From an uncultured Eubacteriales bacterium (lineage in GTDB: Bacteria; Bacillota; Clostridia; Peptostreptococcales; Anaerovoracaceae): a stretch of 54,333 nt of DNA. A program made the translations under genes and the position numbers. Where the stretch lies: NCBI GenBank assembly GCA_902763505.1, contig CACWSO010000002.1, positions 110,712 to 165,044 on the forward strand, given 5' to 3'. This document shows positions 33,161 through 41,028 of the stretch, piece by piece (positions within the stretch are counted from its first letter, which is position 1; each line of letters begins with the position of its first letter). The notes beneath the pieces were generated by a model, which was given only the letters and a program-made list of their open reading frames with translations, was not told the DNA's origin and did not search any database.

Positions 33161-33340
33161 AAGTACCGTGAGCCACACTGAAAGGCGAGGTATCATTTTC
33201 TAAGACAATCCGGGTTTTTACGAGAATGGTTTAGGAGAATGGTTGTGAAGAGATAAGATATTAGGACCAAATAAGATGTTGAATTAAGACATTGAATCAC
33301 GAAGGGCTGCAGGGACATCTCCCCGCAGTCTTTTGCTTTT
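33161..33340 (+). ncRNA. Candidate ~180-nt small RNA
   Basis: It is bounded by the promoter at 33127-33154 and an intrinsic terminator: CTGCAGGGA (33307-33315) pairs with TCCCCGCAG (33320-33328) with one mismatch around CATC, followed by TCTTTTGCTTTTT. The longest ATG frames inside are only a few codons. The upstream cluster already ends at 33075 and the downstream gene has its own extended -10 element at 33406-33414, so this transcript stands alone. No known RNA family is recognised. Confidence 0.45.
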
Positions 33341-33405
33341 TATTGCCTTTGCATTATGCATTGGCGGGTTTTTATCTGTGTCGATATCAAAGGAAGGCAA
33401 ATCAG

Positions 33406-33414
33406 TGGTATAAT
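33406..33414 (+). promoter_or_regulatory. Extended -10 promoter of the transglutaminase-like gene
   Basis: TGGTATAAT at 33406-33414 has the TGn extension; no good -35 is visible 16-18 bp upstream. The gene start is 80 bp downstream. The same GTGGTATAAT word occurs near 52033. Confidence 0.5.
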
Positions 33415-33493
33415 AGTCACCGACTACGTAAGAACACGCAAATAAAAGAAAGGAAAATGATGTTTCGTTTCTGGAAACATCAGAAAAGCAGCT

Positions 33494-35893
33494 ATGGGTA
33501 TTCAAAAGAAAATATTTGCGATCATCATGTCGCTGATGATGGTGCTGACTTACACGCCAAGTGTAGCGTTCGCGACGAACGGAGAACAGCAGGCAGAGCA
33601 GCAGACCGCACAGCAGACAGAAGAACAACAAACTGAGCCACAGACGGAAGTGCAGCAAACAGAACAGCTGGCGGAAGAACAAGAAGCAGGACAGCAAGCA
33701 GAGCAGAAGACTGAGGGACAACAAGTGCAGACTGAACAGCAAGTCAGTGAAGAGAAGACAGATGTCGTGCAGGGAGCGCAGCCAACAAATGGAGTCGAAA
33801 GTGCGAAAGAGCGGACTCTTCCGGTGGGCGGATGGTCTCCGGCAGAGGCTAAATACAGTCCGGAAGACATCGAAATCGAATTCTCCCTGAATGAAGGAAA
33901 GAGCAAACGTAAGGCCGCCAAAGGTGACAGCATGTCTGTGTTCACGAAGGGCGTATCTGATGCAGGATATAATGCTCTTACTGAAACACAGAAAAGCTAT
34001 TACGAAGAAATCGATAAAGCAGTGCTTGCATTCATGAACGCGGATTTGGATGTTGTACCAACCAAATGGGATGGTGGTATAGATTATATCTTTGCAAAAG
34101 TGGATTATGCAGAGCTGGGGATCACAGATAATGAGGAAGCTCAGATAGCATTCTATGCCTACGGATATGATCATCCGGGCTATTACTGGCTCAGCAATTC
34201 GTTCATAGTCACTGATGATGCTTTGTACCTTTGTACAGACGAAGAATACGCCAGCGCCGGCGAAAGGCTTGCCATCAATTCACTGGTAAGCTCCAGTGTC
34301 AAGACGTATGCGGAGCTCGCGGAGAAAGGAACGGATACCTTGGATGAGATTGCGATCATTCACGATCTCATCGTAAATGATATTGACTATGCTTATCAAA
34401 GCGATGGGCATACACCAGAGAATGCCAATTGGGCGCACTCTGTGCAGGGCGTATTCGACACGTACTACAAGCAGGCGGTCTGCGAAGGGTACGCGGAAGC
34501 CTTTGCACTGATCATGAACTATATGGATATTCCGAATTATTACATCGTCGGTAATGCCGACGGCAGCGGAGCAGGCGGCGGTAGCGGACACGCATGGAAT
34601 GCAGTCTCCATCGATAACGGACAGACCTATCTCTATATGGATCTCACATGGGACGATTTCGGAGGGGAGGATGGATACGCGTATACGTATTTCGGCATGC
34701 CGTCATCAGATTTTGAAGCGACCCACTACAAGAATACTTCTCAATATGAAGACGTCGATGATTGGCTGTACGATATCAACGAAGAGTTCAACGACAGCTT
34801 TGAAAACACATACTACTGCAAAGGCGGATTTTACTATGATGGATCTGCCGATACGGCGAACTTCGCATCAGGCGTCATCGACAAGGCGGCTCGTGCCGGC
34901 AGCTGGCTTTCCTTCATGACTCCGTCAGTGAGCGCCCTGGAGGAAGTTGCCAATGAGCTTGGTTTAGAATTGCTGCTCTATCCGGTATCATACAAAGGCA
35001 CCGAGTACTACTACACAGTCGTTGGGTTGGACATCACTCACGTCCATTCCTGGAGCGAACCGGAATACAATTGGTCACATGACAATCGATGGGTGACAGC
35101 AATCCGTGTATGTCAGGAACCAAACTGTACAGTCGGCGCAGAGGAAAAGACTGTGGAAACCACTTATGAGATCATTGGAAACATATGCGTTGAAGATGGT
35201 ACGATCAAATACACTGCAGACTTCCAGAACGAAGCCTTTGAAACCCAGATGAAAGAGGTGGCGCAAAAGGCTTTGGGCCATGCCTGGAAGCATGTGATCA
35301 ACAAGGCCACGCTCTCGAAAAACGGCAGCGAATATGATCAGTGTTCCAGGTGTCCGGCTAAGCAGGGCACAGCGACGATTTACTATCCGAAGACCTTCAA
35401 GCTGTCCACAACGGCATACACCTATAGCGGAACAGTAAAGAAGCCGGCAGTTACAGTGAAGAACTCGCTTGGCAAAACCCTTTCCGCAGCAAGTTATAAG
35501 GTGTCTTATTCCAAGAATAAGTATGTTGGAACAGCTTACGCGAAAGTCACACTTAATGCGCCGAGATACAGCGGTACAGCGACACTGAAGTTCAAGATCA
35601 ACCCGAAGGGAACGTCCCTCAGTAAGCTGGCGCCGAAGAAGAAAGCCTTCACAGTAACCTGGAAAAAGCAGGCGACGCAGACCACTGGCTATCAGATCCA
35701 GTACTCTACGAGCAGCAAGTTCGCCAGCGGCAACAAGCTTGTGACAGTTGCAAAGACTGGCACAACTTCCAAGACCATCAGCAAGCTCAAGGCGAAGAAG
35801 AGATACTACGTCAGAGTCCGGACCTACAAGACCGTCAGTGGAACTAAGTACTATTCCGGCTGGTCGGCGAAGAAGTCAGTTAAGACGAAGTAA
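33494..35893 (+). CDS. Secreted transglutaminase-like protein with Gln/Glu-rich linker and fibronectin-III-like C-terminus
   Basis: The protein is 799 aa. Residues 1-27 are a signal peptide ending in SVAFA. Residues about 30-85 are a Gln/Glu/Thr-rich low-complexity linker. A transglutaminase-like domain follows with AVCEGYAEAF (Cys330), GHAWNAV (His366) and the Asp of YMDLTWDD (about 382), the papain-like triad. The C-terminal third holds an Ig-like YSGTVKKPAVTVK module and a FN3-like module (YQIQYSTSSKF; YYVRVRTYK; Lys-rich end). It is probably a wall-associated peptidase or cross-linking enzyme. The start is odd: the best ribosome binding site (AAAGGAA, 33449-33455) serves ATGs at 33457/33460 in another frame, while ATG 33494 has only a weak site and its frame is closed at 33458. 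Confidence 0.83.
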   Translation: MGIQKKIFAIIMSLMMVLTYTPSVAFATNGEQQAEQQTAQQTEEQQTEPQTEVQQTEQLAEEQEAGQQAEQKTEGQQVQTEQQVSEEKTDVVQGAQPTNGVESAKERTLPVGGWSPAEAKYSPEDIEIEFSLNEGKSKRKAAKGDSMSVFTKGVSDAGYNALTETQKSYYEEIDKAVLAFMNADLDVVPTKWDGGIDYIFAKVDYAELGITDNEEAQIAFYAYGYDHPGYYWLSNSFIVTDDALYLCTDEEYASAGERLAINSLVSSSVKTYAELAEKGTDTLDEIAIIHDLIVNDIDYAYQSDGHTPENANWAHSVQGVFDTYYKQAVCEGYAEAFALIMNYMDIPNYYIVGNADGSGAGGGSGHAWNAVSIDNGQTYLYMDLTWDDFGGEDGYAYTYFGMPSSDFEATHYKNTSQYEDVDDWLYDINEEFNDSFENTYYCKGGFYYDGSADTANFASGVIDKAARAGSWLSFMTPSVSALEEVANELGLELLLYPVSYKGTEYYYTVVGLDITHVHSWSEPEYNWSHDNRWVTAIRVCQEPNCTVGAEEKTVETTYEIIGNICVEDGTIKYTADFQNEAFETQMKEVAQKALGHAWKHVINKATLSKNGSEYDQCSRCPAKQGTATIYYPKTFKLSTTAYTYSGTVKKPAVTVKNSLGKTLSAASYKVSYSKNKYVGTAYAKVTLNAPRYSGTATLKFKINPKGTSLSKLAPKKKAFTVTWKKQATQTTGYQIQYSTSSKFASGNKLVTVAKTGTTSKTISKLKAKKRYYVRVRTYKTVSGTKYYSGWSAKKSVKTK

Positions 35894-35919
35894 CCAACCA
35901 ATAACCTAAACAGTTATCG

Positions 35920-35957
35920 GCATCGGATGTTTGAATCAGGCATCCGGTGCTTTTGCT
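35920..35957 (+). terminator. Terminator between convergent genes
   Basis: GCATCGGATG (35920-35929) and CATCCGGTGC (35941-35950) pair with one G-U and are followed by TTTTGCTTT. The right arm lies within the last codons of the LysR gene. It ends the transglutaminase transcript. Confidence 0.8.
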
Positions 35958-36850
35958 TTATAGTCAGAGAAATAATCGATGAGGAGTTTTTTGATTCCTT
36001 TCGTATCAGGCTTGTTATGTTTTTTTCTGCAGTACAGATACTGTGTGCAGCAGATTGGGTCACCGTGATCATCGACGATTCCTATAGCGCGAGTGCCTTT
36101 TGTTTGTCTACGCAATAAATCATAATAGATTGTCCCGGTCATTACTGCCACGAGATTATCTAGAGCGATATATTCAAGCGTTTCATTAATGTTGGAAACT
36201 ACGATGGTGATCGGCTTTTGCTGAGCATCCTGAAACAGGGCATTGTAATCACGTATCAGGCTGGAATGTTGTGCTGTCAGAATGAATCTGTCATTGAGCA
36301 TATCCGATATGTGTATTTTGTCTTCAGAGGCAAAAGGATGCCTGTCAGATACAATTAACTGTAAAGGTTCATTGACAAGGGTGACAGAGTCAAAGGATTT
36401 ATTCTGTATGATTTTCGAAGAGATACAGAGATCGCTCTTGTGGGTCAGCAGATTGTTTTCCAGTTCGTGGGCAGGGACTGCACCAGAAGACATGAATGCG
36501 ATATCAGGATAAGATTCCAAAATGCGATGCAAAAGTCCGGGAAACAAAATCAGCGGAAGACATTGGATCTTAACAGTATTATTATCGAGAGCATTTCTGA
36601 GTGTAATTTCGTATAAGCCGTCATTGAGTTCTTTGACCGCGGACTTCGCGTAGGGAAGAAAGATTTCTCCGCTGTCGCTTAGCTGTATATTCCGTCCTAC
36701 TCTGTCAAATAATTTGAAGCCGATTTCATCTTCCAGTCTGGATATGGCCTTCGACATTGCAGGTTCAGAAATATTCAATTCATCAGCAGCGCTTGTCAGG
36801 TGCATACTTTCAGCAACTGCAATAAAGTATTTAAGCTGATCGATATTCAT
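35936..36850 (-). CDS. LysR-family transcriptional regulator
   Basis: The start is taken at 36850 (MNIDQLKYFIAVAES) because GAGG lies about 7 nt upstream; a GTG at 36862 overlaps that site. The 304-aa protein has the N-terminal winged HTH (SAADELNISEPAMSKAISRLEDEIGFKLFDR) split across the usual positions 18-50, and the LysR substrate-binding domain (LQLIVSDRHPF; DRFILTAQ). It is divergent from the MFS/C45/amidohydrolase/esterase operon and is the likely controller of it. Its co-inducer is unknown. Confidence 0.92.
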   Translation of the reverse strand: MNIDQLKYFIAVAESMHLTSAADELNISEPAMSKAISRLEDEIGFKLFDRVGRNIQLSDSGEIFLPYAKSAVKELNDGLYEITLRNALDNNTVKIQCLPLILFPGLLHRILESYPDIAFMSSGAVPAHELENNLLTHKSDLCISSKIIQNKSFDSVTLVNEPLQLIVSDRHPFASEDKIHISDMLNDRFILTAQHSSLIRDYNALFQDAQQKPITIVVSNINETLEYIALDNLVAVMTGTIYYDLLRRQTKGTRAIGIVDDHGDPICCTQYLYCRKKHNKPDTKGIKKLLIDYFSDYKAKAPDA

Positions 36851-36888
36851 CTGGAACCTCACATATCTGGATTGCTGTTGTTGGGGTT

Positions 36889-36917
36889 AAGGTAGCATTT
36901 AAGCGTTATAATGTCAA
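36889..36917 (-). promoter_or_regulatory. Candidate promoter of the LysR gene
   Basis: On the minus strand, TTGACA (36912-36917) is a consensus -35 and TACCTT (36889-36894), a weak -10, lies 17 bp further. The weak -10 would suit a lightly expressed regulator. Confidence 0.45.
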
Positions 36918-36924
36918 TGGAATC

Positions 36925-36959
36925 GGAACAATTAATAACTTTTTGTCATCAATTATTCC
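36925..36959. promoter_or_regulatory. Inverted repeat: candidate LysR operator
   Basis: GGAACAATT (36925-36933) and AATTATTCC (36951-36959) match at 8 of 9 positions as an inverted repeat around 17 bp. It lies just upstream of the -35 of the MFS operon and next to the LysR promoter, the normal location for a LysR recognition and activation site. Confidence 0.45.
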
Positions 36960-36968
36960 GCATAGCGA

Positions 36969-36998
36969 TTGCTTATCTGGTATTGCCAACTCCATAAT
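36969..36998 (+). promoter_or_regulatory. Candidate promoter of the MFS/C45/esterase operon
   Basis: TTGCTT (36969-36974) and CATAAT (36993-36998) are separated by 18 bp. Both boxes are suboptimal, as expected for an activator-dependent promoter. The first start codon is 40 bp downstream. Confidence 0.5.
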
Positions 36999-37038
36999 TA
37001 AGAAAAAAACGAACTAATTTATTGTGGAGGTGAATGGA

Positions 37039-38280
37039 ATGTCTATGGATGTTAAGCGCTGGTTTATACTGGCGGCACAAATCATTATCGCATTGGCAGT
37101 AGGATTTCCTTACATGCTGTCAATCATCGTCGGCCCACTGAACGCAGAAAAAGGATGGGCGATACCGACTATGATGCTCGTCTTTACAATCTGTATGTGG
37201 ATACAGAGTCCGGCAATGATCATATTTGGTAAGCTTAGAGAGAAATGGGGAAACAGAAAACTGATTATTCTTGGTGGAATTCTATATGGTGTTTCTGTTT
37301 CCGTAAGTGTCCTGTTTACAAATGTGTGGGGCTTCGTCATCATTGGCGGCGGTATATCAGGATTCTGCATGTTCGGTATCTTTGTGGCACAGCTTGCAAA
37401 TGTAGGTGTCCTGTTCCCGGATAAGCGTGGGCTTGCAACAGGTATCTATTACGCTTGTCAGTCATTTCTGTTTTCAGCTTCCTGTGTTCCGCTCGCAATG
37501 CTGATCGAAAAAATGAACGTTGTTCCGGCAATCATCCTGATTGGTATCATCTTCGGTGTTATAACCGTTGTTCTGGGTATTTTTGCAGTTGATCCACCAG
37601 AAGGGTATGCGCCGAAGGGATGGACTCCTGATGAGGAAGTAACAGAAACAAGTGTCAGAGGTCCTGAATACAACTGGATTGGGATGCTTAAAACACCGAT
37701 ATTTTATCTGCTTCTTCTAACTCTGATTGGCCTGATGATTGGAGGCATGGCAATGTCAAGCAACGTATCTCTGATGGCACAGTCGGCGCTTGGAATTGGA
37801 GCGACAAAAGGCGCAGCGTACGGAACAATCTTCTTTGTAGGTTCAGGTATCGGCGGTATTATTTCAGGACTTCTGACTGATAAACTGGGCGGAGGAAAAG
37901 CGCTGCTGGCACTTTGCGCATTGTCGTTCATATTTGTTGGAATTTATCTGACAGTTGGTCAGGGTGTAAGCTTCCTGTTTGCTCTAGTTGTAGTATTTGT
38001 CGGCATTGGTTATGGCGGAATGGGCACTGCAATGGCAGTTATCACAATGAACAGCTGGGGGGAAAAGCACTTTGGCGTAAATATGGGATTTGTCGGAATC
38101 GCGGGTATGATATCAGCATTGGTAGGACCGCTTGTAGCTGGAGCAGCCGAAGTCAATACGACATTGACAGTAATTCTCATTGTGAATGTAATGGGTGCAG
38201 TCGCTGCGTTTGGATTTATCAAAGCATACAAGGTATTCCTCAGAAAGTGGAGAGAAGAACAGCAGATTGAAGCTGAGTAA
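37039..38280 (+). CDS. MFS transporter (OFA/oxalate-formate antiporter-like)
   Basis: The start at 37039 lies 8 nt after GGAGG; a GTG at 37024 overlaps that site. The 413-aa protein has 12 helices. Helix 1 to loop reads ALAVGFPYMLSIIVGPLNAEKGW, the loop between helices 2 and 3 reads GKLREKWGNRKLI, and ACQSFLFSASCVPLAMLIEK fits the middle of the protein. The general pattern resembles OFA-type carboxylate carriers. As first gene of a LysR-controlled operon it likely imports or exchanges the substrate or product. Confidence 0.85.
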   Translation: MSMDVKRWFILAAQIIIALAVGFPYMLSIIVGPLNAEKGWAIPTMMLVFTICMWIQSPAMIIFGKLREKWGNRKLIILGGILYGVSVSVSVLFTNVWGFVIIGGGISGFCMFGIFVAQLANVGVLFPDKRGLATGIYYACQSFLFSASCVPLAMLIEKMNVVPAIILIGIIFGVITVVLGIFAVDPPEGYAPKGWTPDEEVTETSVRGPEYNWIGMLKTPIFYLLLLTLIGLMIGGMAMSSNVSLMAQSALGIGATKGAAYGTIFFVGSGIGGIISGLLTDKLGGGKALLALCALSFIFVGIYLTVGQGVSFLFALVVVFVGIGYGGMGTAMAVITMNSWGEKHFGVNMGFVGIAGMISALVGPLVAGAAEVNTTLTVILIVNVMGAVAAFGFIKAYKVFLRKWREEQQIEAE

Positions 38281-38299
38281 AAAAGAGAGGATGATACAA

Positions 38300-39751
38300 A
38301 TGATCACGATCAATTGGGAAAAGTATCTGGACTTTGATGCCCAGCTGCCTCCTCCGGGGATGCGTGAGGTCATCTTCGTCAAGGGGACCCCTTATGAAAT
38401 GGGCCGGCAGTATGGTGAGCAGACAAAGGACATGATTAAACGAAATTTCTGTCTGGTCCTGGGGGATGCGCTGAAGAATTATACGCAGGAGCAGATTATC
38501 GATAGAGTAACGCTACTCAGCAATGATATCGCGAAAAAGGCACCCGAGATTCACGAATGGTATAAAGGTATCGCTGACGGATCTGGAATGACATATGGGG
38601 AGATTGCCCTAATTAATATCCAACTATGGGTCAGCATTCCATATCTCATGTGCAGCACGATTGCTGCTACTGATGAAGCCACAGCAGATGGTAAGACGAT
38701 TGCGGGTGTCAACGGTGACGTTACTTATAACATGAGTGGATATGGCGTGACACTGGTTGCCTTCCCGGACGAAGGAAATGCCTTTGTGACGCTGCCGCAG
38801 CTGGCGGGGCAGATGGGATCCAACTTCGCGATGAACGAAAAAGGTCTGATTGTAACCTTCGACGGCGGAGAATCAGAACTGGCCGAAGATACATCCTTTG
38901 GGTTCGCGGATTTTATCAGCGCTGAAGTATATGCAGTATCGAAATGCGATACATCTAAGGAAGCGGAAGAGTTGATTAAGTCTCTTGGTGTTGCAGGGGG
39001 ATGGATTTATCTGTTTGCAGACAAAGATAAAGACCTCAGGATTTTGGAACACACGTCCAGATGTGATGTGACCAGACTTTCGGGTCAGTATGGCGAGAGA
39101 AACTACATTCATGCGGCAAATCACTTTGTCGATGAGGAGATGAGAAAGTCAAGTATTGACGTTGAAATCAACAAAGATTCCTATACCCGCTATGACACAG
39201 AGGAAAAGCTCCTTTCTGAACTGTACGGCAGGCTTGATCTCGACAATATGATGGATATACTTGCAAGCCATGACTGGTGGGACGGTGAAAAGTGGAACAA
39301 AGAGCAGTGGGGAGTGCAGGAAAGCAACTTCACACCAGAAATGCATGCGCCGGATTTCAGAACGGGAACAAGGTGTTTCGGCATCGTGGAAGATGCAGTA
39401 GCATTTATCCTTCATGGAACAACTGACAGAGCAGTGTCATTTATCCCGGGAAGCCAGGGTAAGTATGCGAAGGTGCCGGTGAAGCATACGCCTGATGAAG
39501 TGTTGTATGGATTTGAAGAGGATGCAGTGATTGCCGCTTGGCAGGCAGCAGAAAGACTGGCAAAGACGGGAACTATGTCAAAAGAAAAAATCGATATATT
39601 AGATCAGGCAAGAGAGCATATTTTCGCAGGCAAAAACTATCTGGCGAAGCTGAACATCTACAACACTTTCGACAACGAAGAAGCAAGAAAGCATTACGGA
39701 TATGCAGCGAGTGAATTCAGCTATGCATATGTAATTTCACAGACGGTATAA
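38300..39751 (+). CDS. C45-type Ntn-hydrolase (acyl-CoA:6-APA acyltransferase/carcinine-hydrolase-like)
   Basis: The start is 38300, 9 nt after GAGAGG. The 483-aa protein has VKGTPYEMGRQYGEQTKDMI near the N-terminus and LMCSTIAATDEATADGKTIAGVNGD around residue 118. Autocatalytic cleavage before Cys118 would give the N-terminal nucleophile, as in peptidase family C45. A later QMGSNFAMNEKGLIVTFDGG also fits. Family members hydrolyse or form amide bonds of N-acyl compounds (penicillin side chains, N-acyl amino acids, beta-alanyl amines). In this operon it would free an acid from an amide before further use. It lies 19 bp after the MFS gene. Confidence 0.8.
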   Translation: MITINWEKYLDFDAQLPPPGMREVIFVKGTPYEMGRQYGEQTKDMIKRNFCLVLGDALKNYTQEQIIDRVTLLSNDIAKKAPEIHEWYKGIADGSGMTYGEIALINIQLWVSIPYLMCSTIAATDEATADGKTIAGVNGDVTYNMSGYGVTLVAFPDEGNAFVTLPQLAGQMGSNFAMNEKGLIVTFDGGESELAEDTSFGFADFISAEVYAVSKCDTSKEAEELIKSLGVAGGWIYLFADKDKDLRILEHTSRCDVTRLSGQYGERNYIHAANHFVDEEMRKSSIDVEINKDSYTRYDTEEKLLSELYGRLDLDNMMDILASHDWWDGEKWNKEQWGVQESNFTPEMHAPDFRTGTRCFGIVEDAVAFILHGTTDRAVSFIPGSQGKYAKVPVKHTPDEVLYGFEEDAVIAAWQAAERLAKTGTMSKEKIDILDQAREHIFAGKNYLAKLNIYNTFDNEEARKHYGYAASEFSYAYVISQTV

Positions 39752-39765
39752 CTATAGGAAGCGTA

Positions 39766-41028
39766 ATGATCATGCAAGATAAACTCTGGACAAAAAATTT
39801 CATACTTTTGATTGTGGCATCGTTGGGTTCAGGTTTTCTGGTAAGTTTGTTCCTCAATACGCTGCCTATTTATGCAGAACAGATGACGGGGACGGCTGTA
39901 TATGCCGGCCTCGTCACAACCGGATATTCAATGGCAGCACTCGCGACAAGACCGGTAGTGGGGATTTTATGTGAGAGAGTCAGTGCTCTGAAACTCATCA
40001 TCATTGGATTATCAATGATGATGGTGACTTGCTACGCATATAAATTTGCATCGACTATTGCTGTATTAATTCTAATCAGAGTGCTGCATGGAATTGGATT
40101 TGGAATCAAATCGACAGCATCGGGTGTTCTGGCAGCTGAGATCATCCCCAAATCGAGATTTGCGGAAGGAATTGGCATGTTTGGACTGTATTTGCCAGTT
40201 GCCAATGCTATTGGACCGGCCTTCGGACTATGGGTTGCAGAAGAGGGGTCTTTCCAGACACTTTTTAACATTGCGGGAGCCATTGGAATCGTCAGTGTCG
40301 TGCTGATGTTTCTGATAAGACAGCCGAGAACATCCAGTCAGGAGGCAGGGAAAAAACGAGTGGACGCTGGAGAAGAACAGGAAACCATTTCTGCAGACAG
40401 ACTGCCAAAATCATTTATTGGTTTTGAATTTGGTGTCGTGTATCCGTCTCTGACCCTGATGCTGGTGTATTTCGGATATAGTGCAATCATCTCGTTCGTT
40501 GCTCTGTATGCAATTTCGTCAGGGGTCAGTGGAATCGGCTTGTTTTTCACCATTGGAGCAATCGCACTGTTTGTTGCCAGACTCTTTTTCGCGAAACTTG
40601 TCAAAAGGTATGGATACCATAGGTTTGTCATTGTAAGTATCATACTGTTTGCTGCTGTTCTGTTCCTGATTCCGCACATTGAGAATATCATAGCATTGTA
40701 TGGTTGCTCCATCTTTTATGGAGCAGCGCTTGGAATCGTTCCAATGGCAGTCAATGCGCAGGTGCTGGAGAGATGTTCTGTGAAAAGACGCGGAACAGCC
40801 ATGGCAGCGTACACGTCATCTATGGATTTAGGAATAGGAATCGGTTCAGTTTTGATGGGAGCAGTCGTCGATAGCGGAGGATTTACACCAGCCTTCTCTA
40901 TGGCTGGAGGCATATGCGCAGCAGGTGCGGTTGTTTATGTACTGACAGTAGCAAGAGATCATGAACAGTATGTGGCACGTATTGAGGCGCTTGCATCGGG
41001 AGAGCAGGTAGCAGGAGATCAGATATGA
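39766..41028 (+). CDS. MFS transporter (DHA1-like)
   Basis: This 420-aa, 12-helix protein has YAGLVTTGYSMAALATRPVVGILCERVSALK in the helix 2-3 loop region and RVLHGIGFGIKSTASGVLAAEIIPKSRFAEGIGMFG in helices 4-5, typical of drug:H+ antiporter-type MFS carriers. It is not closely related to the MFS protein two genes upstream, so the operon has two different carriers, perhaps one for uptake and one for efflux. AGGAAG precedes the start. Its stop overlaps the ATG of the amidohydrolase. Confidence 0.86.
   Translation: MIMQDKLWTKNFILLIVASLGSGFLVSLFLNTLPIYAEQMTGTAVYAGLVTTGYSMAALATRPVVGILCERVSALKLIIIGLSMMMVTCYAYKFASTIAVLILIRVLHGIGFGIKSTASGVLAAEIIPKSRFAEGIGMFGLYLPVANAIGPAFGLWVAEEGSFQTLFNIAGAIGIVSVVLMFLIRQPRTSSQEAGKKRVDAGEEQETISADRLPKSFIGFEFGVVYPSLTLMLVYFGYSAIISFVALYAISSGVSGIGLFFTIGAIALFVARLFFAKLVKRYGYHRFVIVSIILFAAVLFLIPHIENIIALYGCSIFYGAALGIVPMAVNAQVLERCSVKRRGTAMAAYTSSMDLGIGIGSVLMGAVVDSGGFTPAFSMAGGICAAGAVVYVLTVARDHEQYVARIEALASGEQVAGDQI

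Noticed and set aside
33284-34174. 296-codon minus-strand ORF opposite the transglutaminase-like gene
   Set aside because: It mirrors the CAG/GAA-rich linker (Leu/Cys/Phe runs), crosses the sRNA terminator, and has no start signals. The plus-strand gene has clear catalytic motifs.
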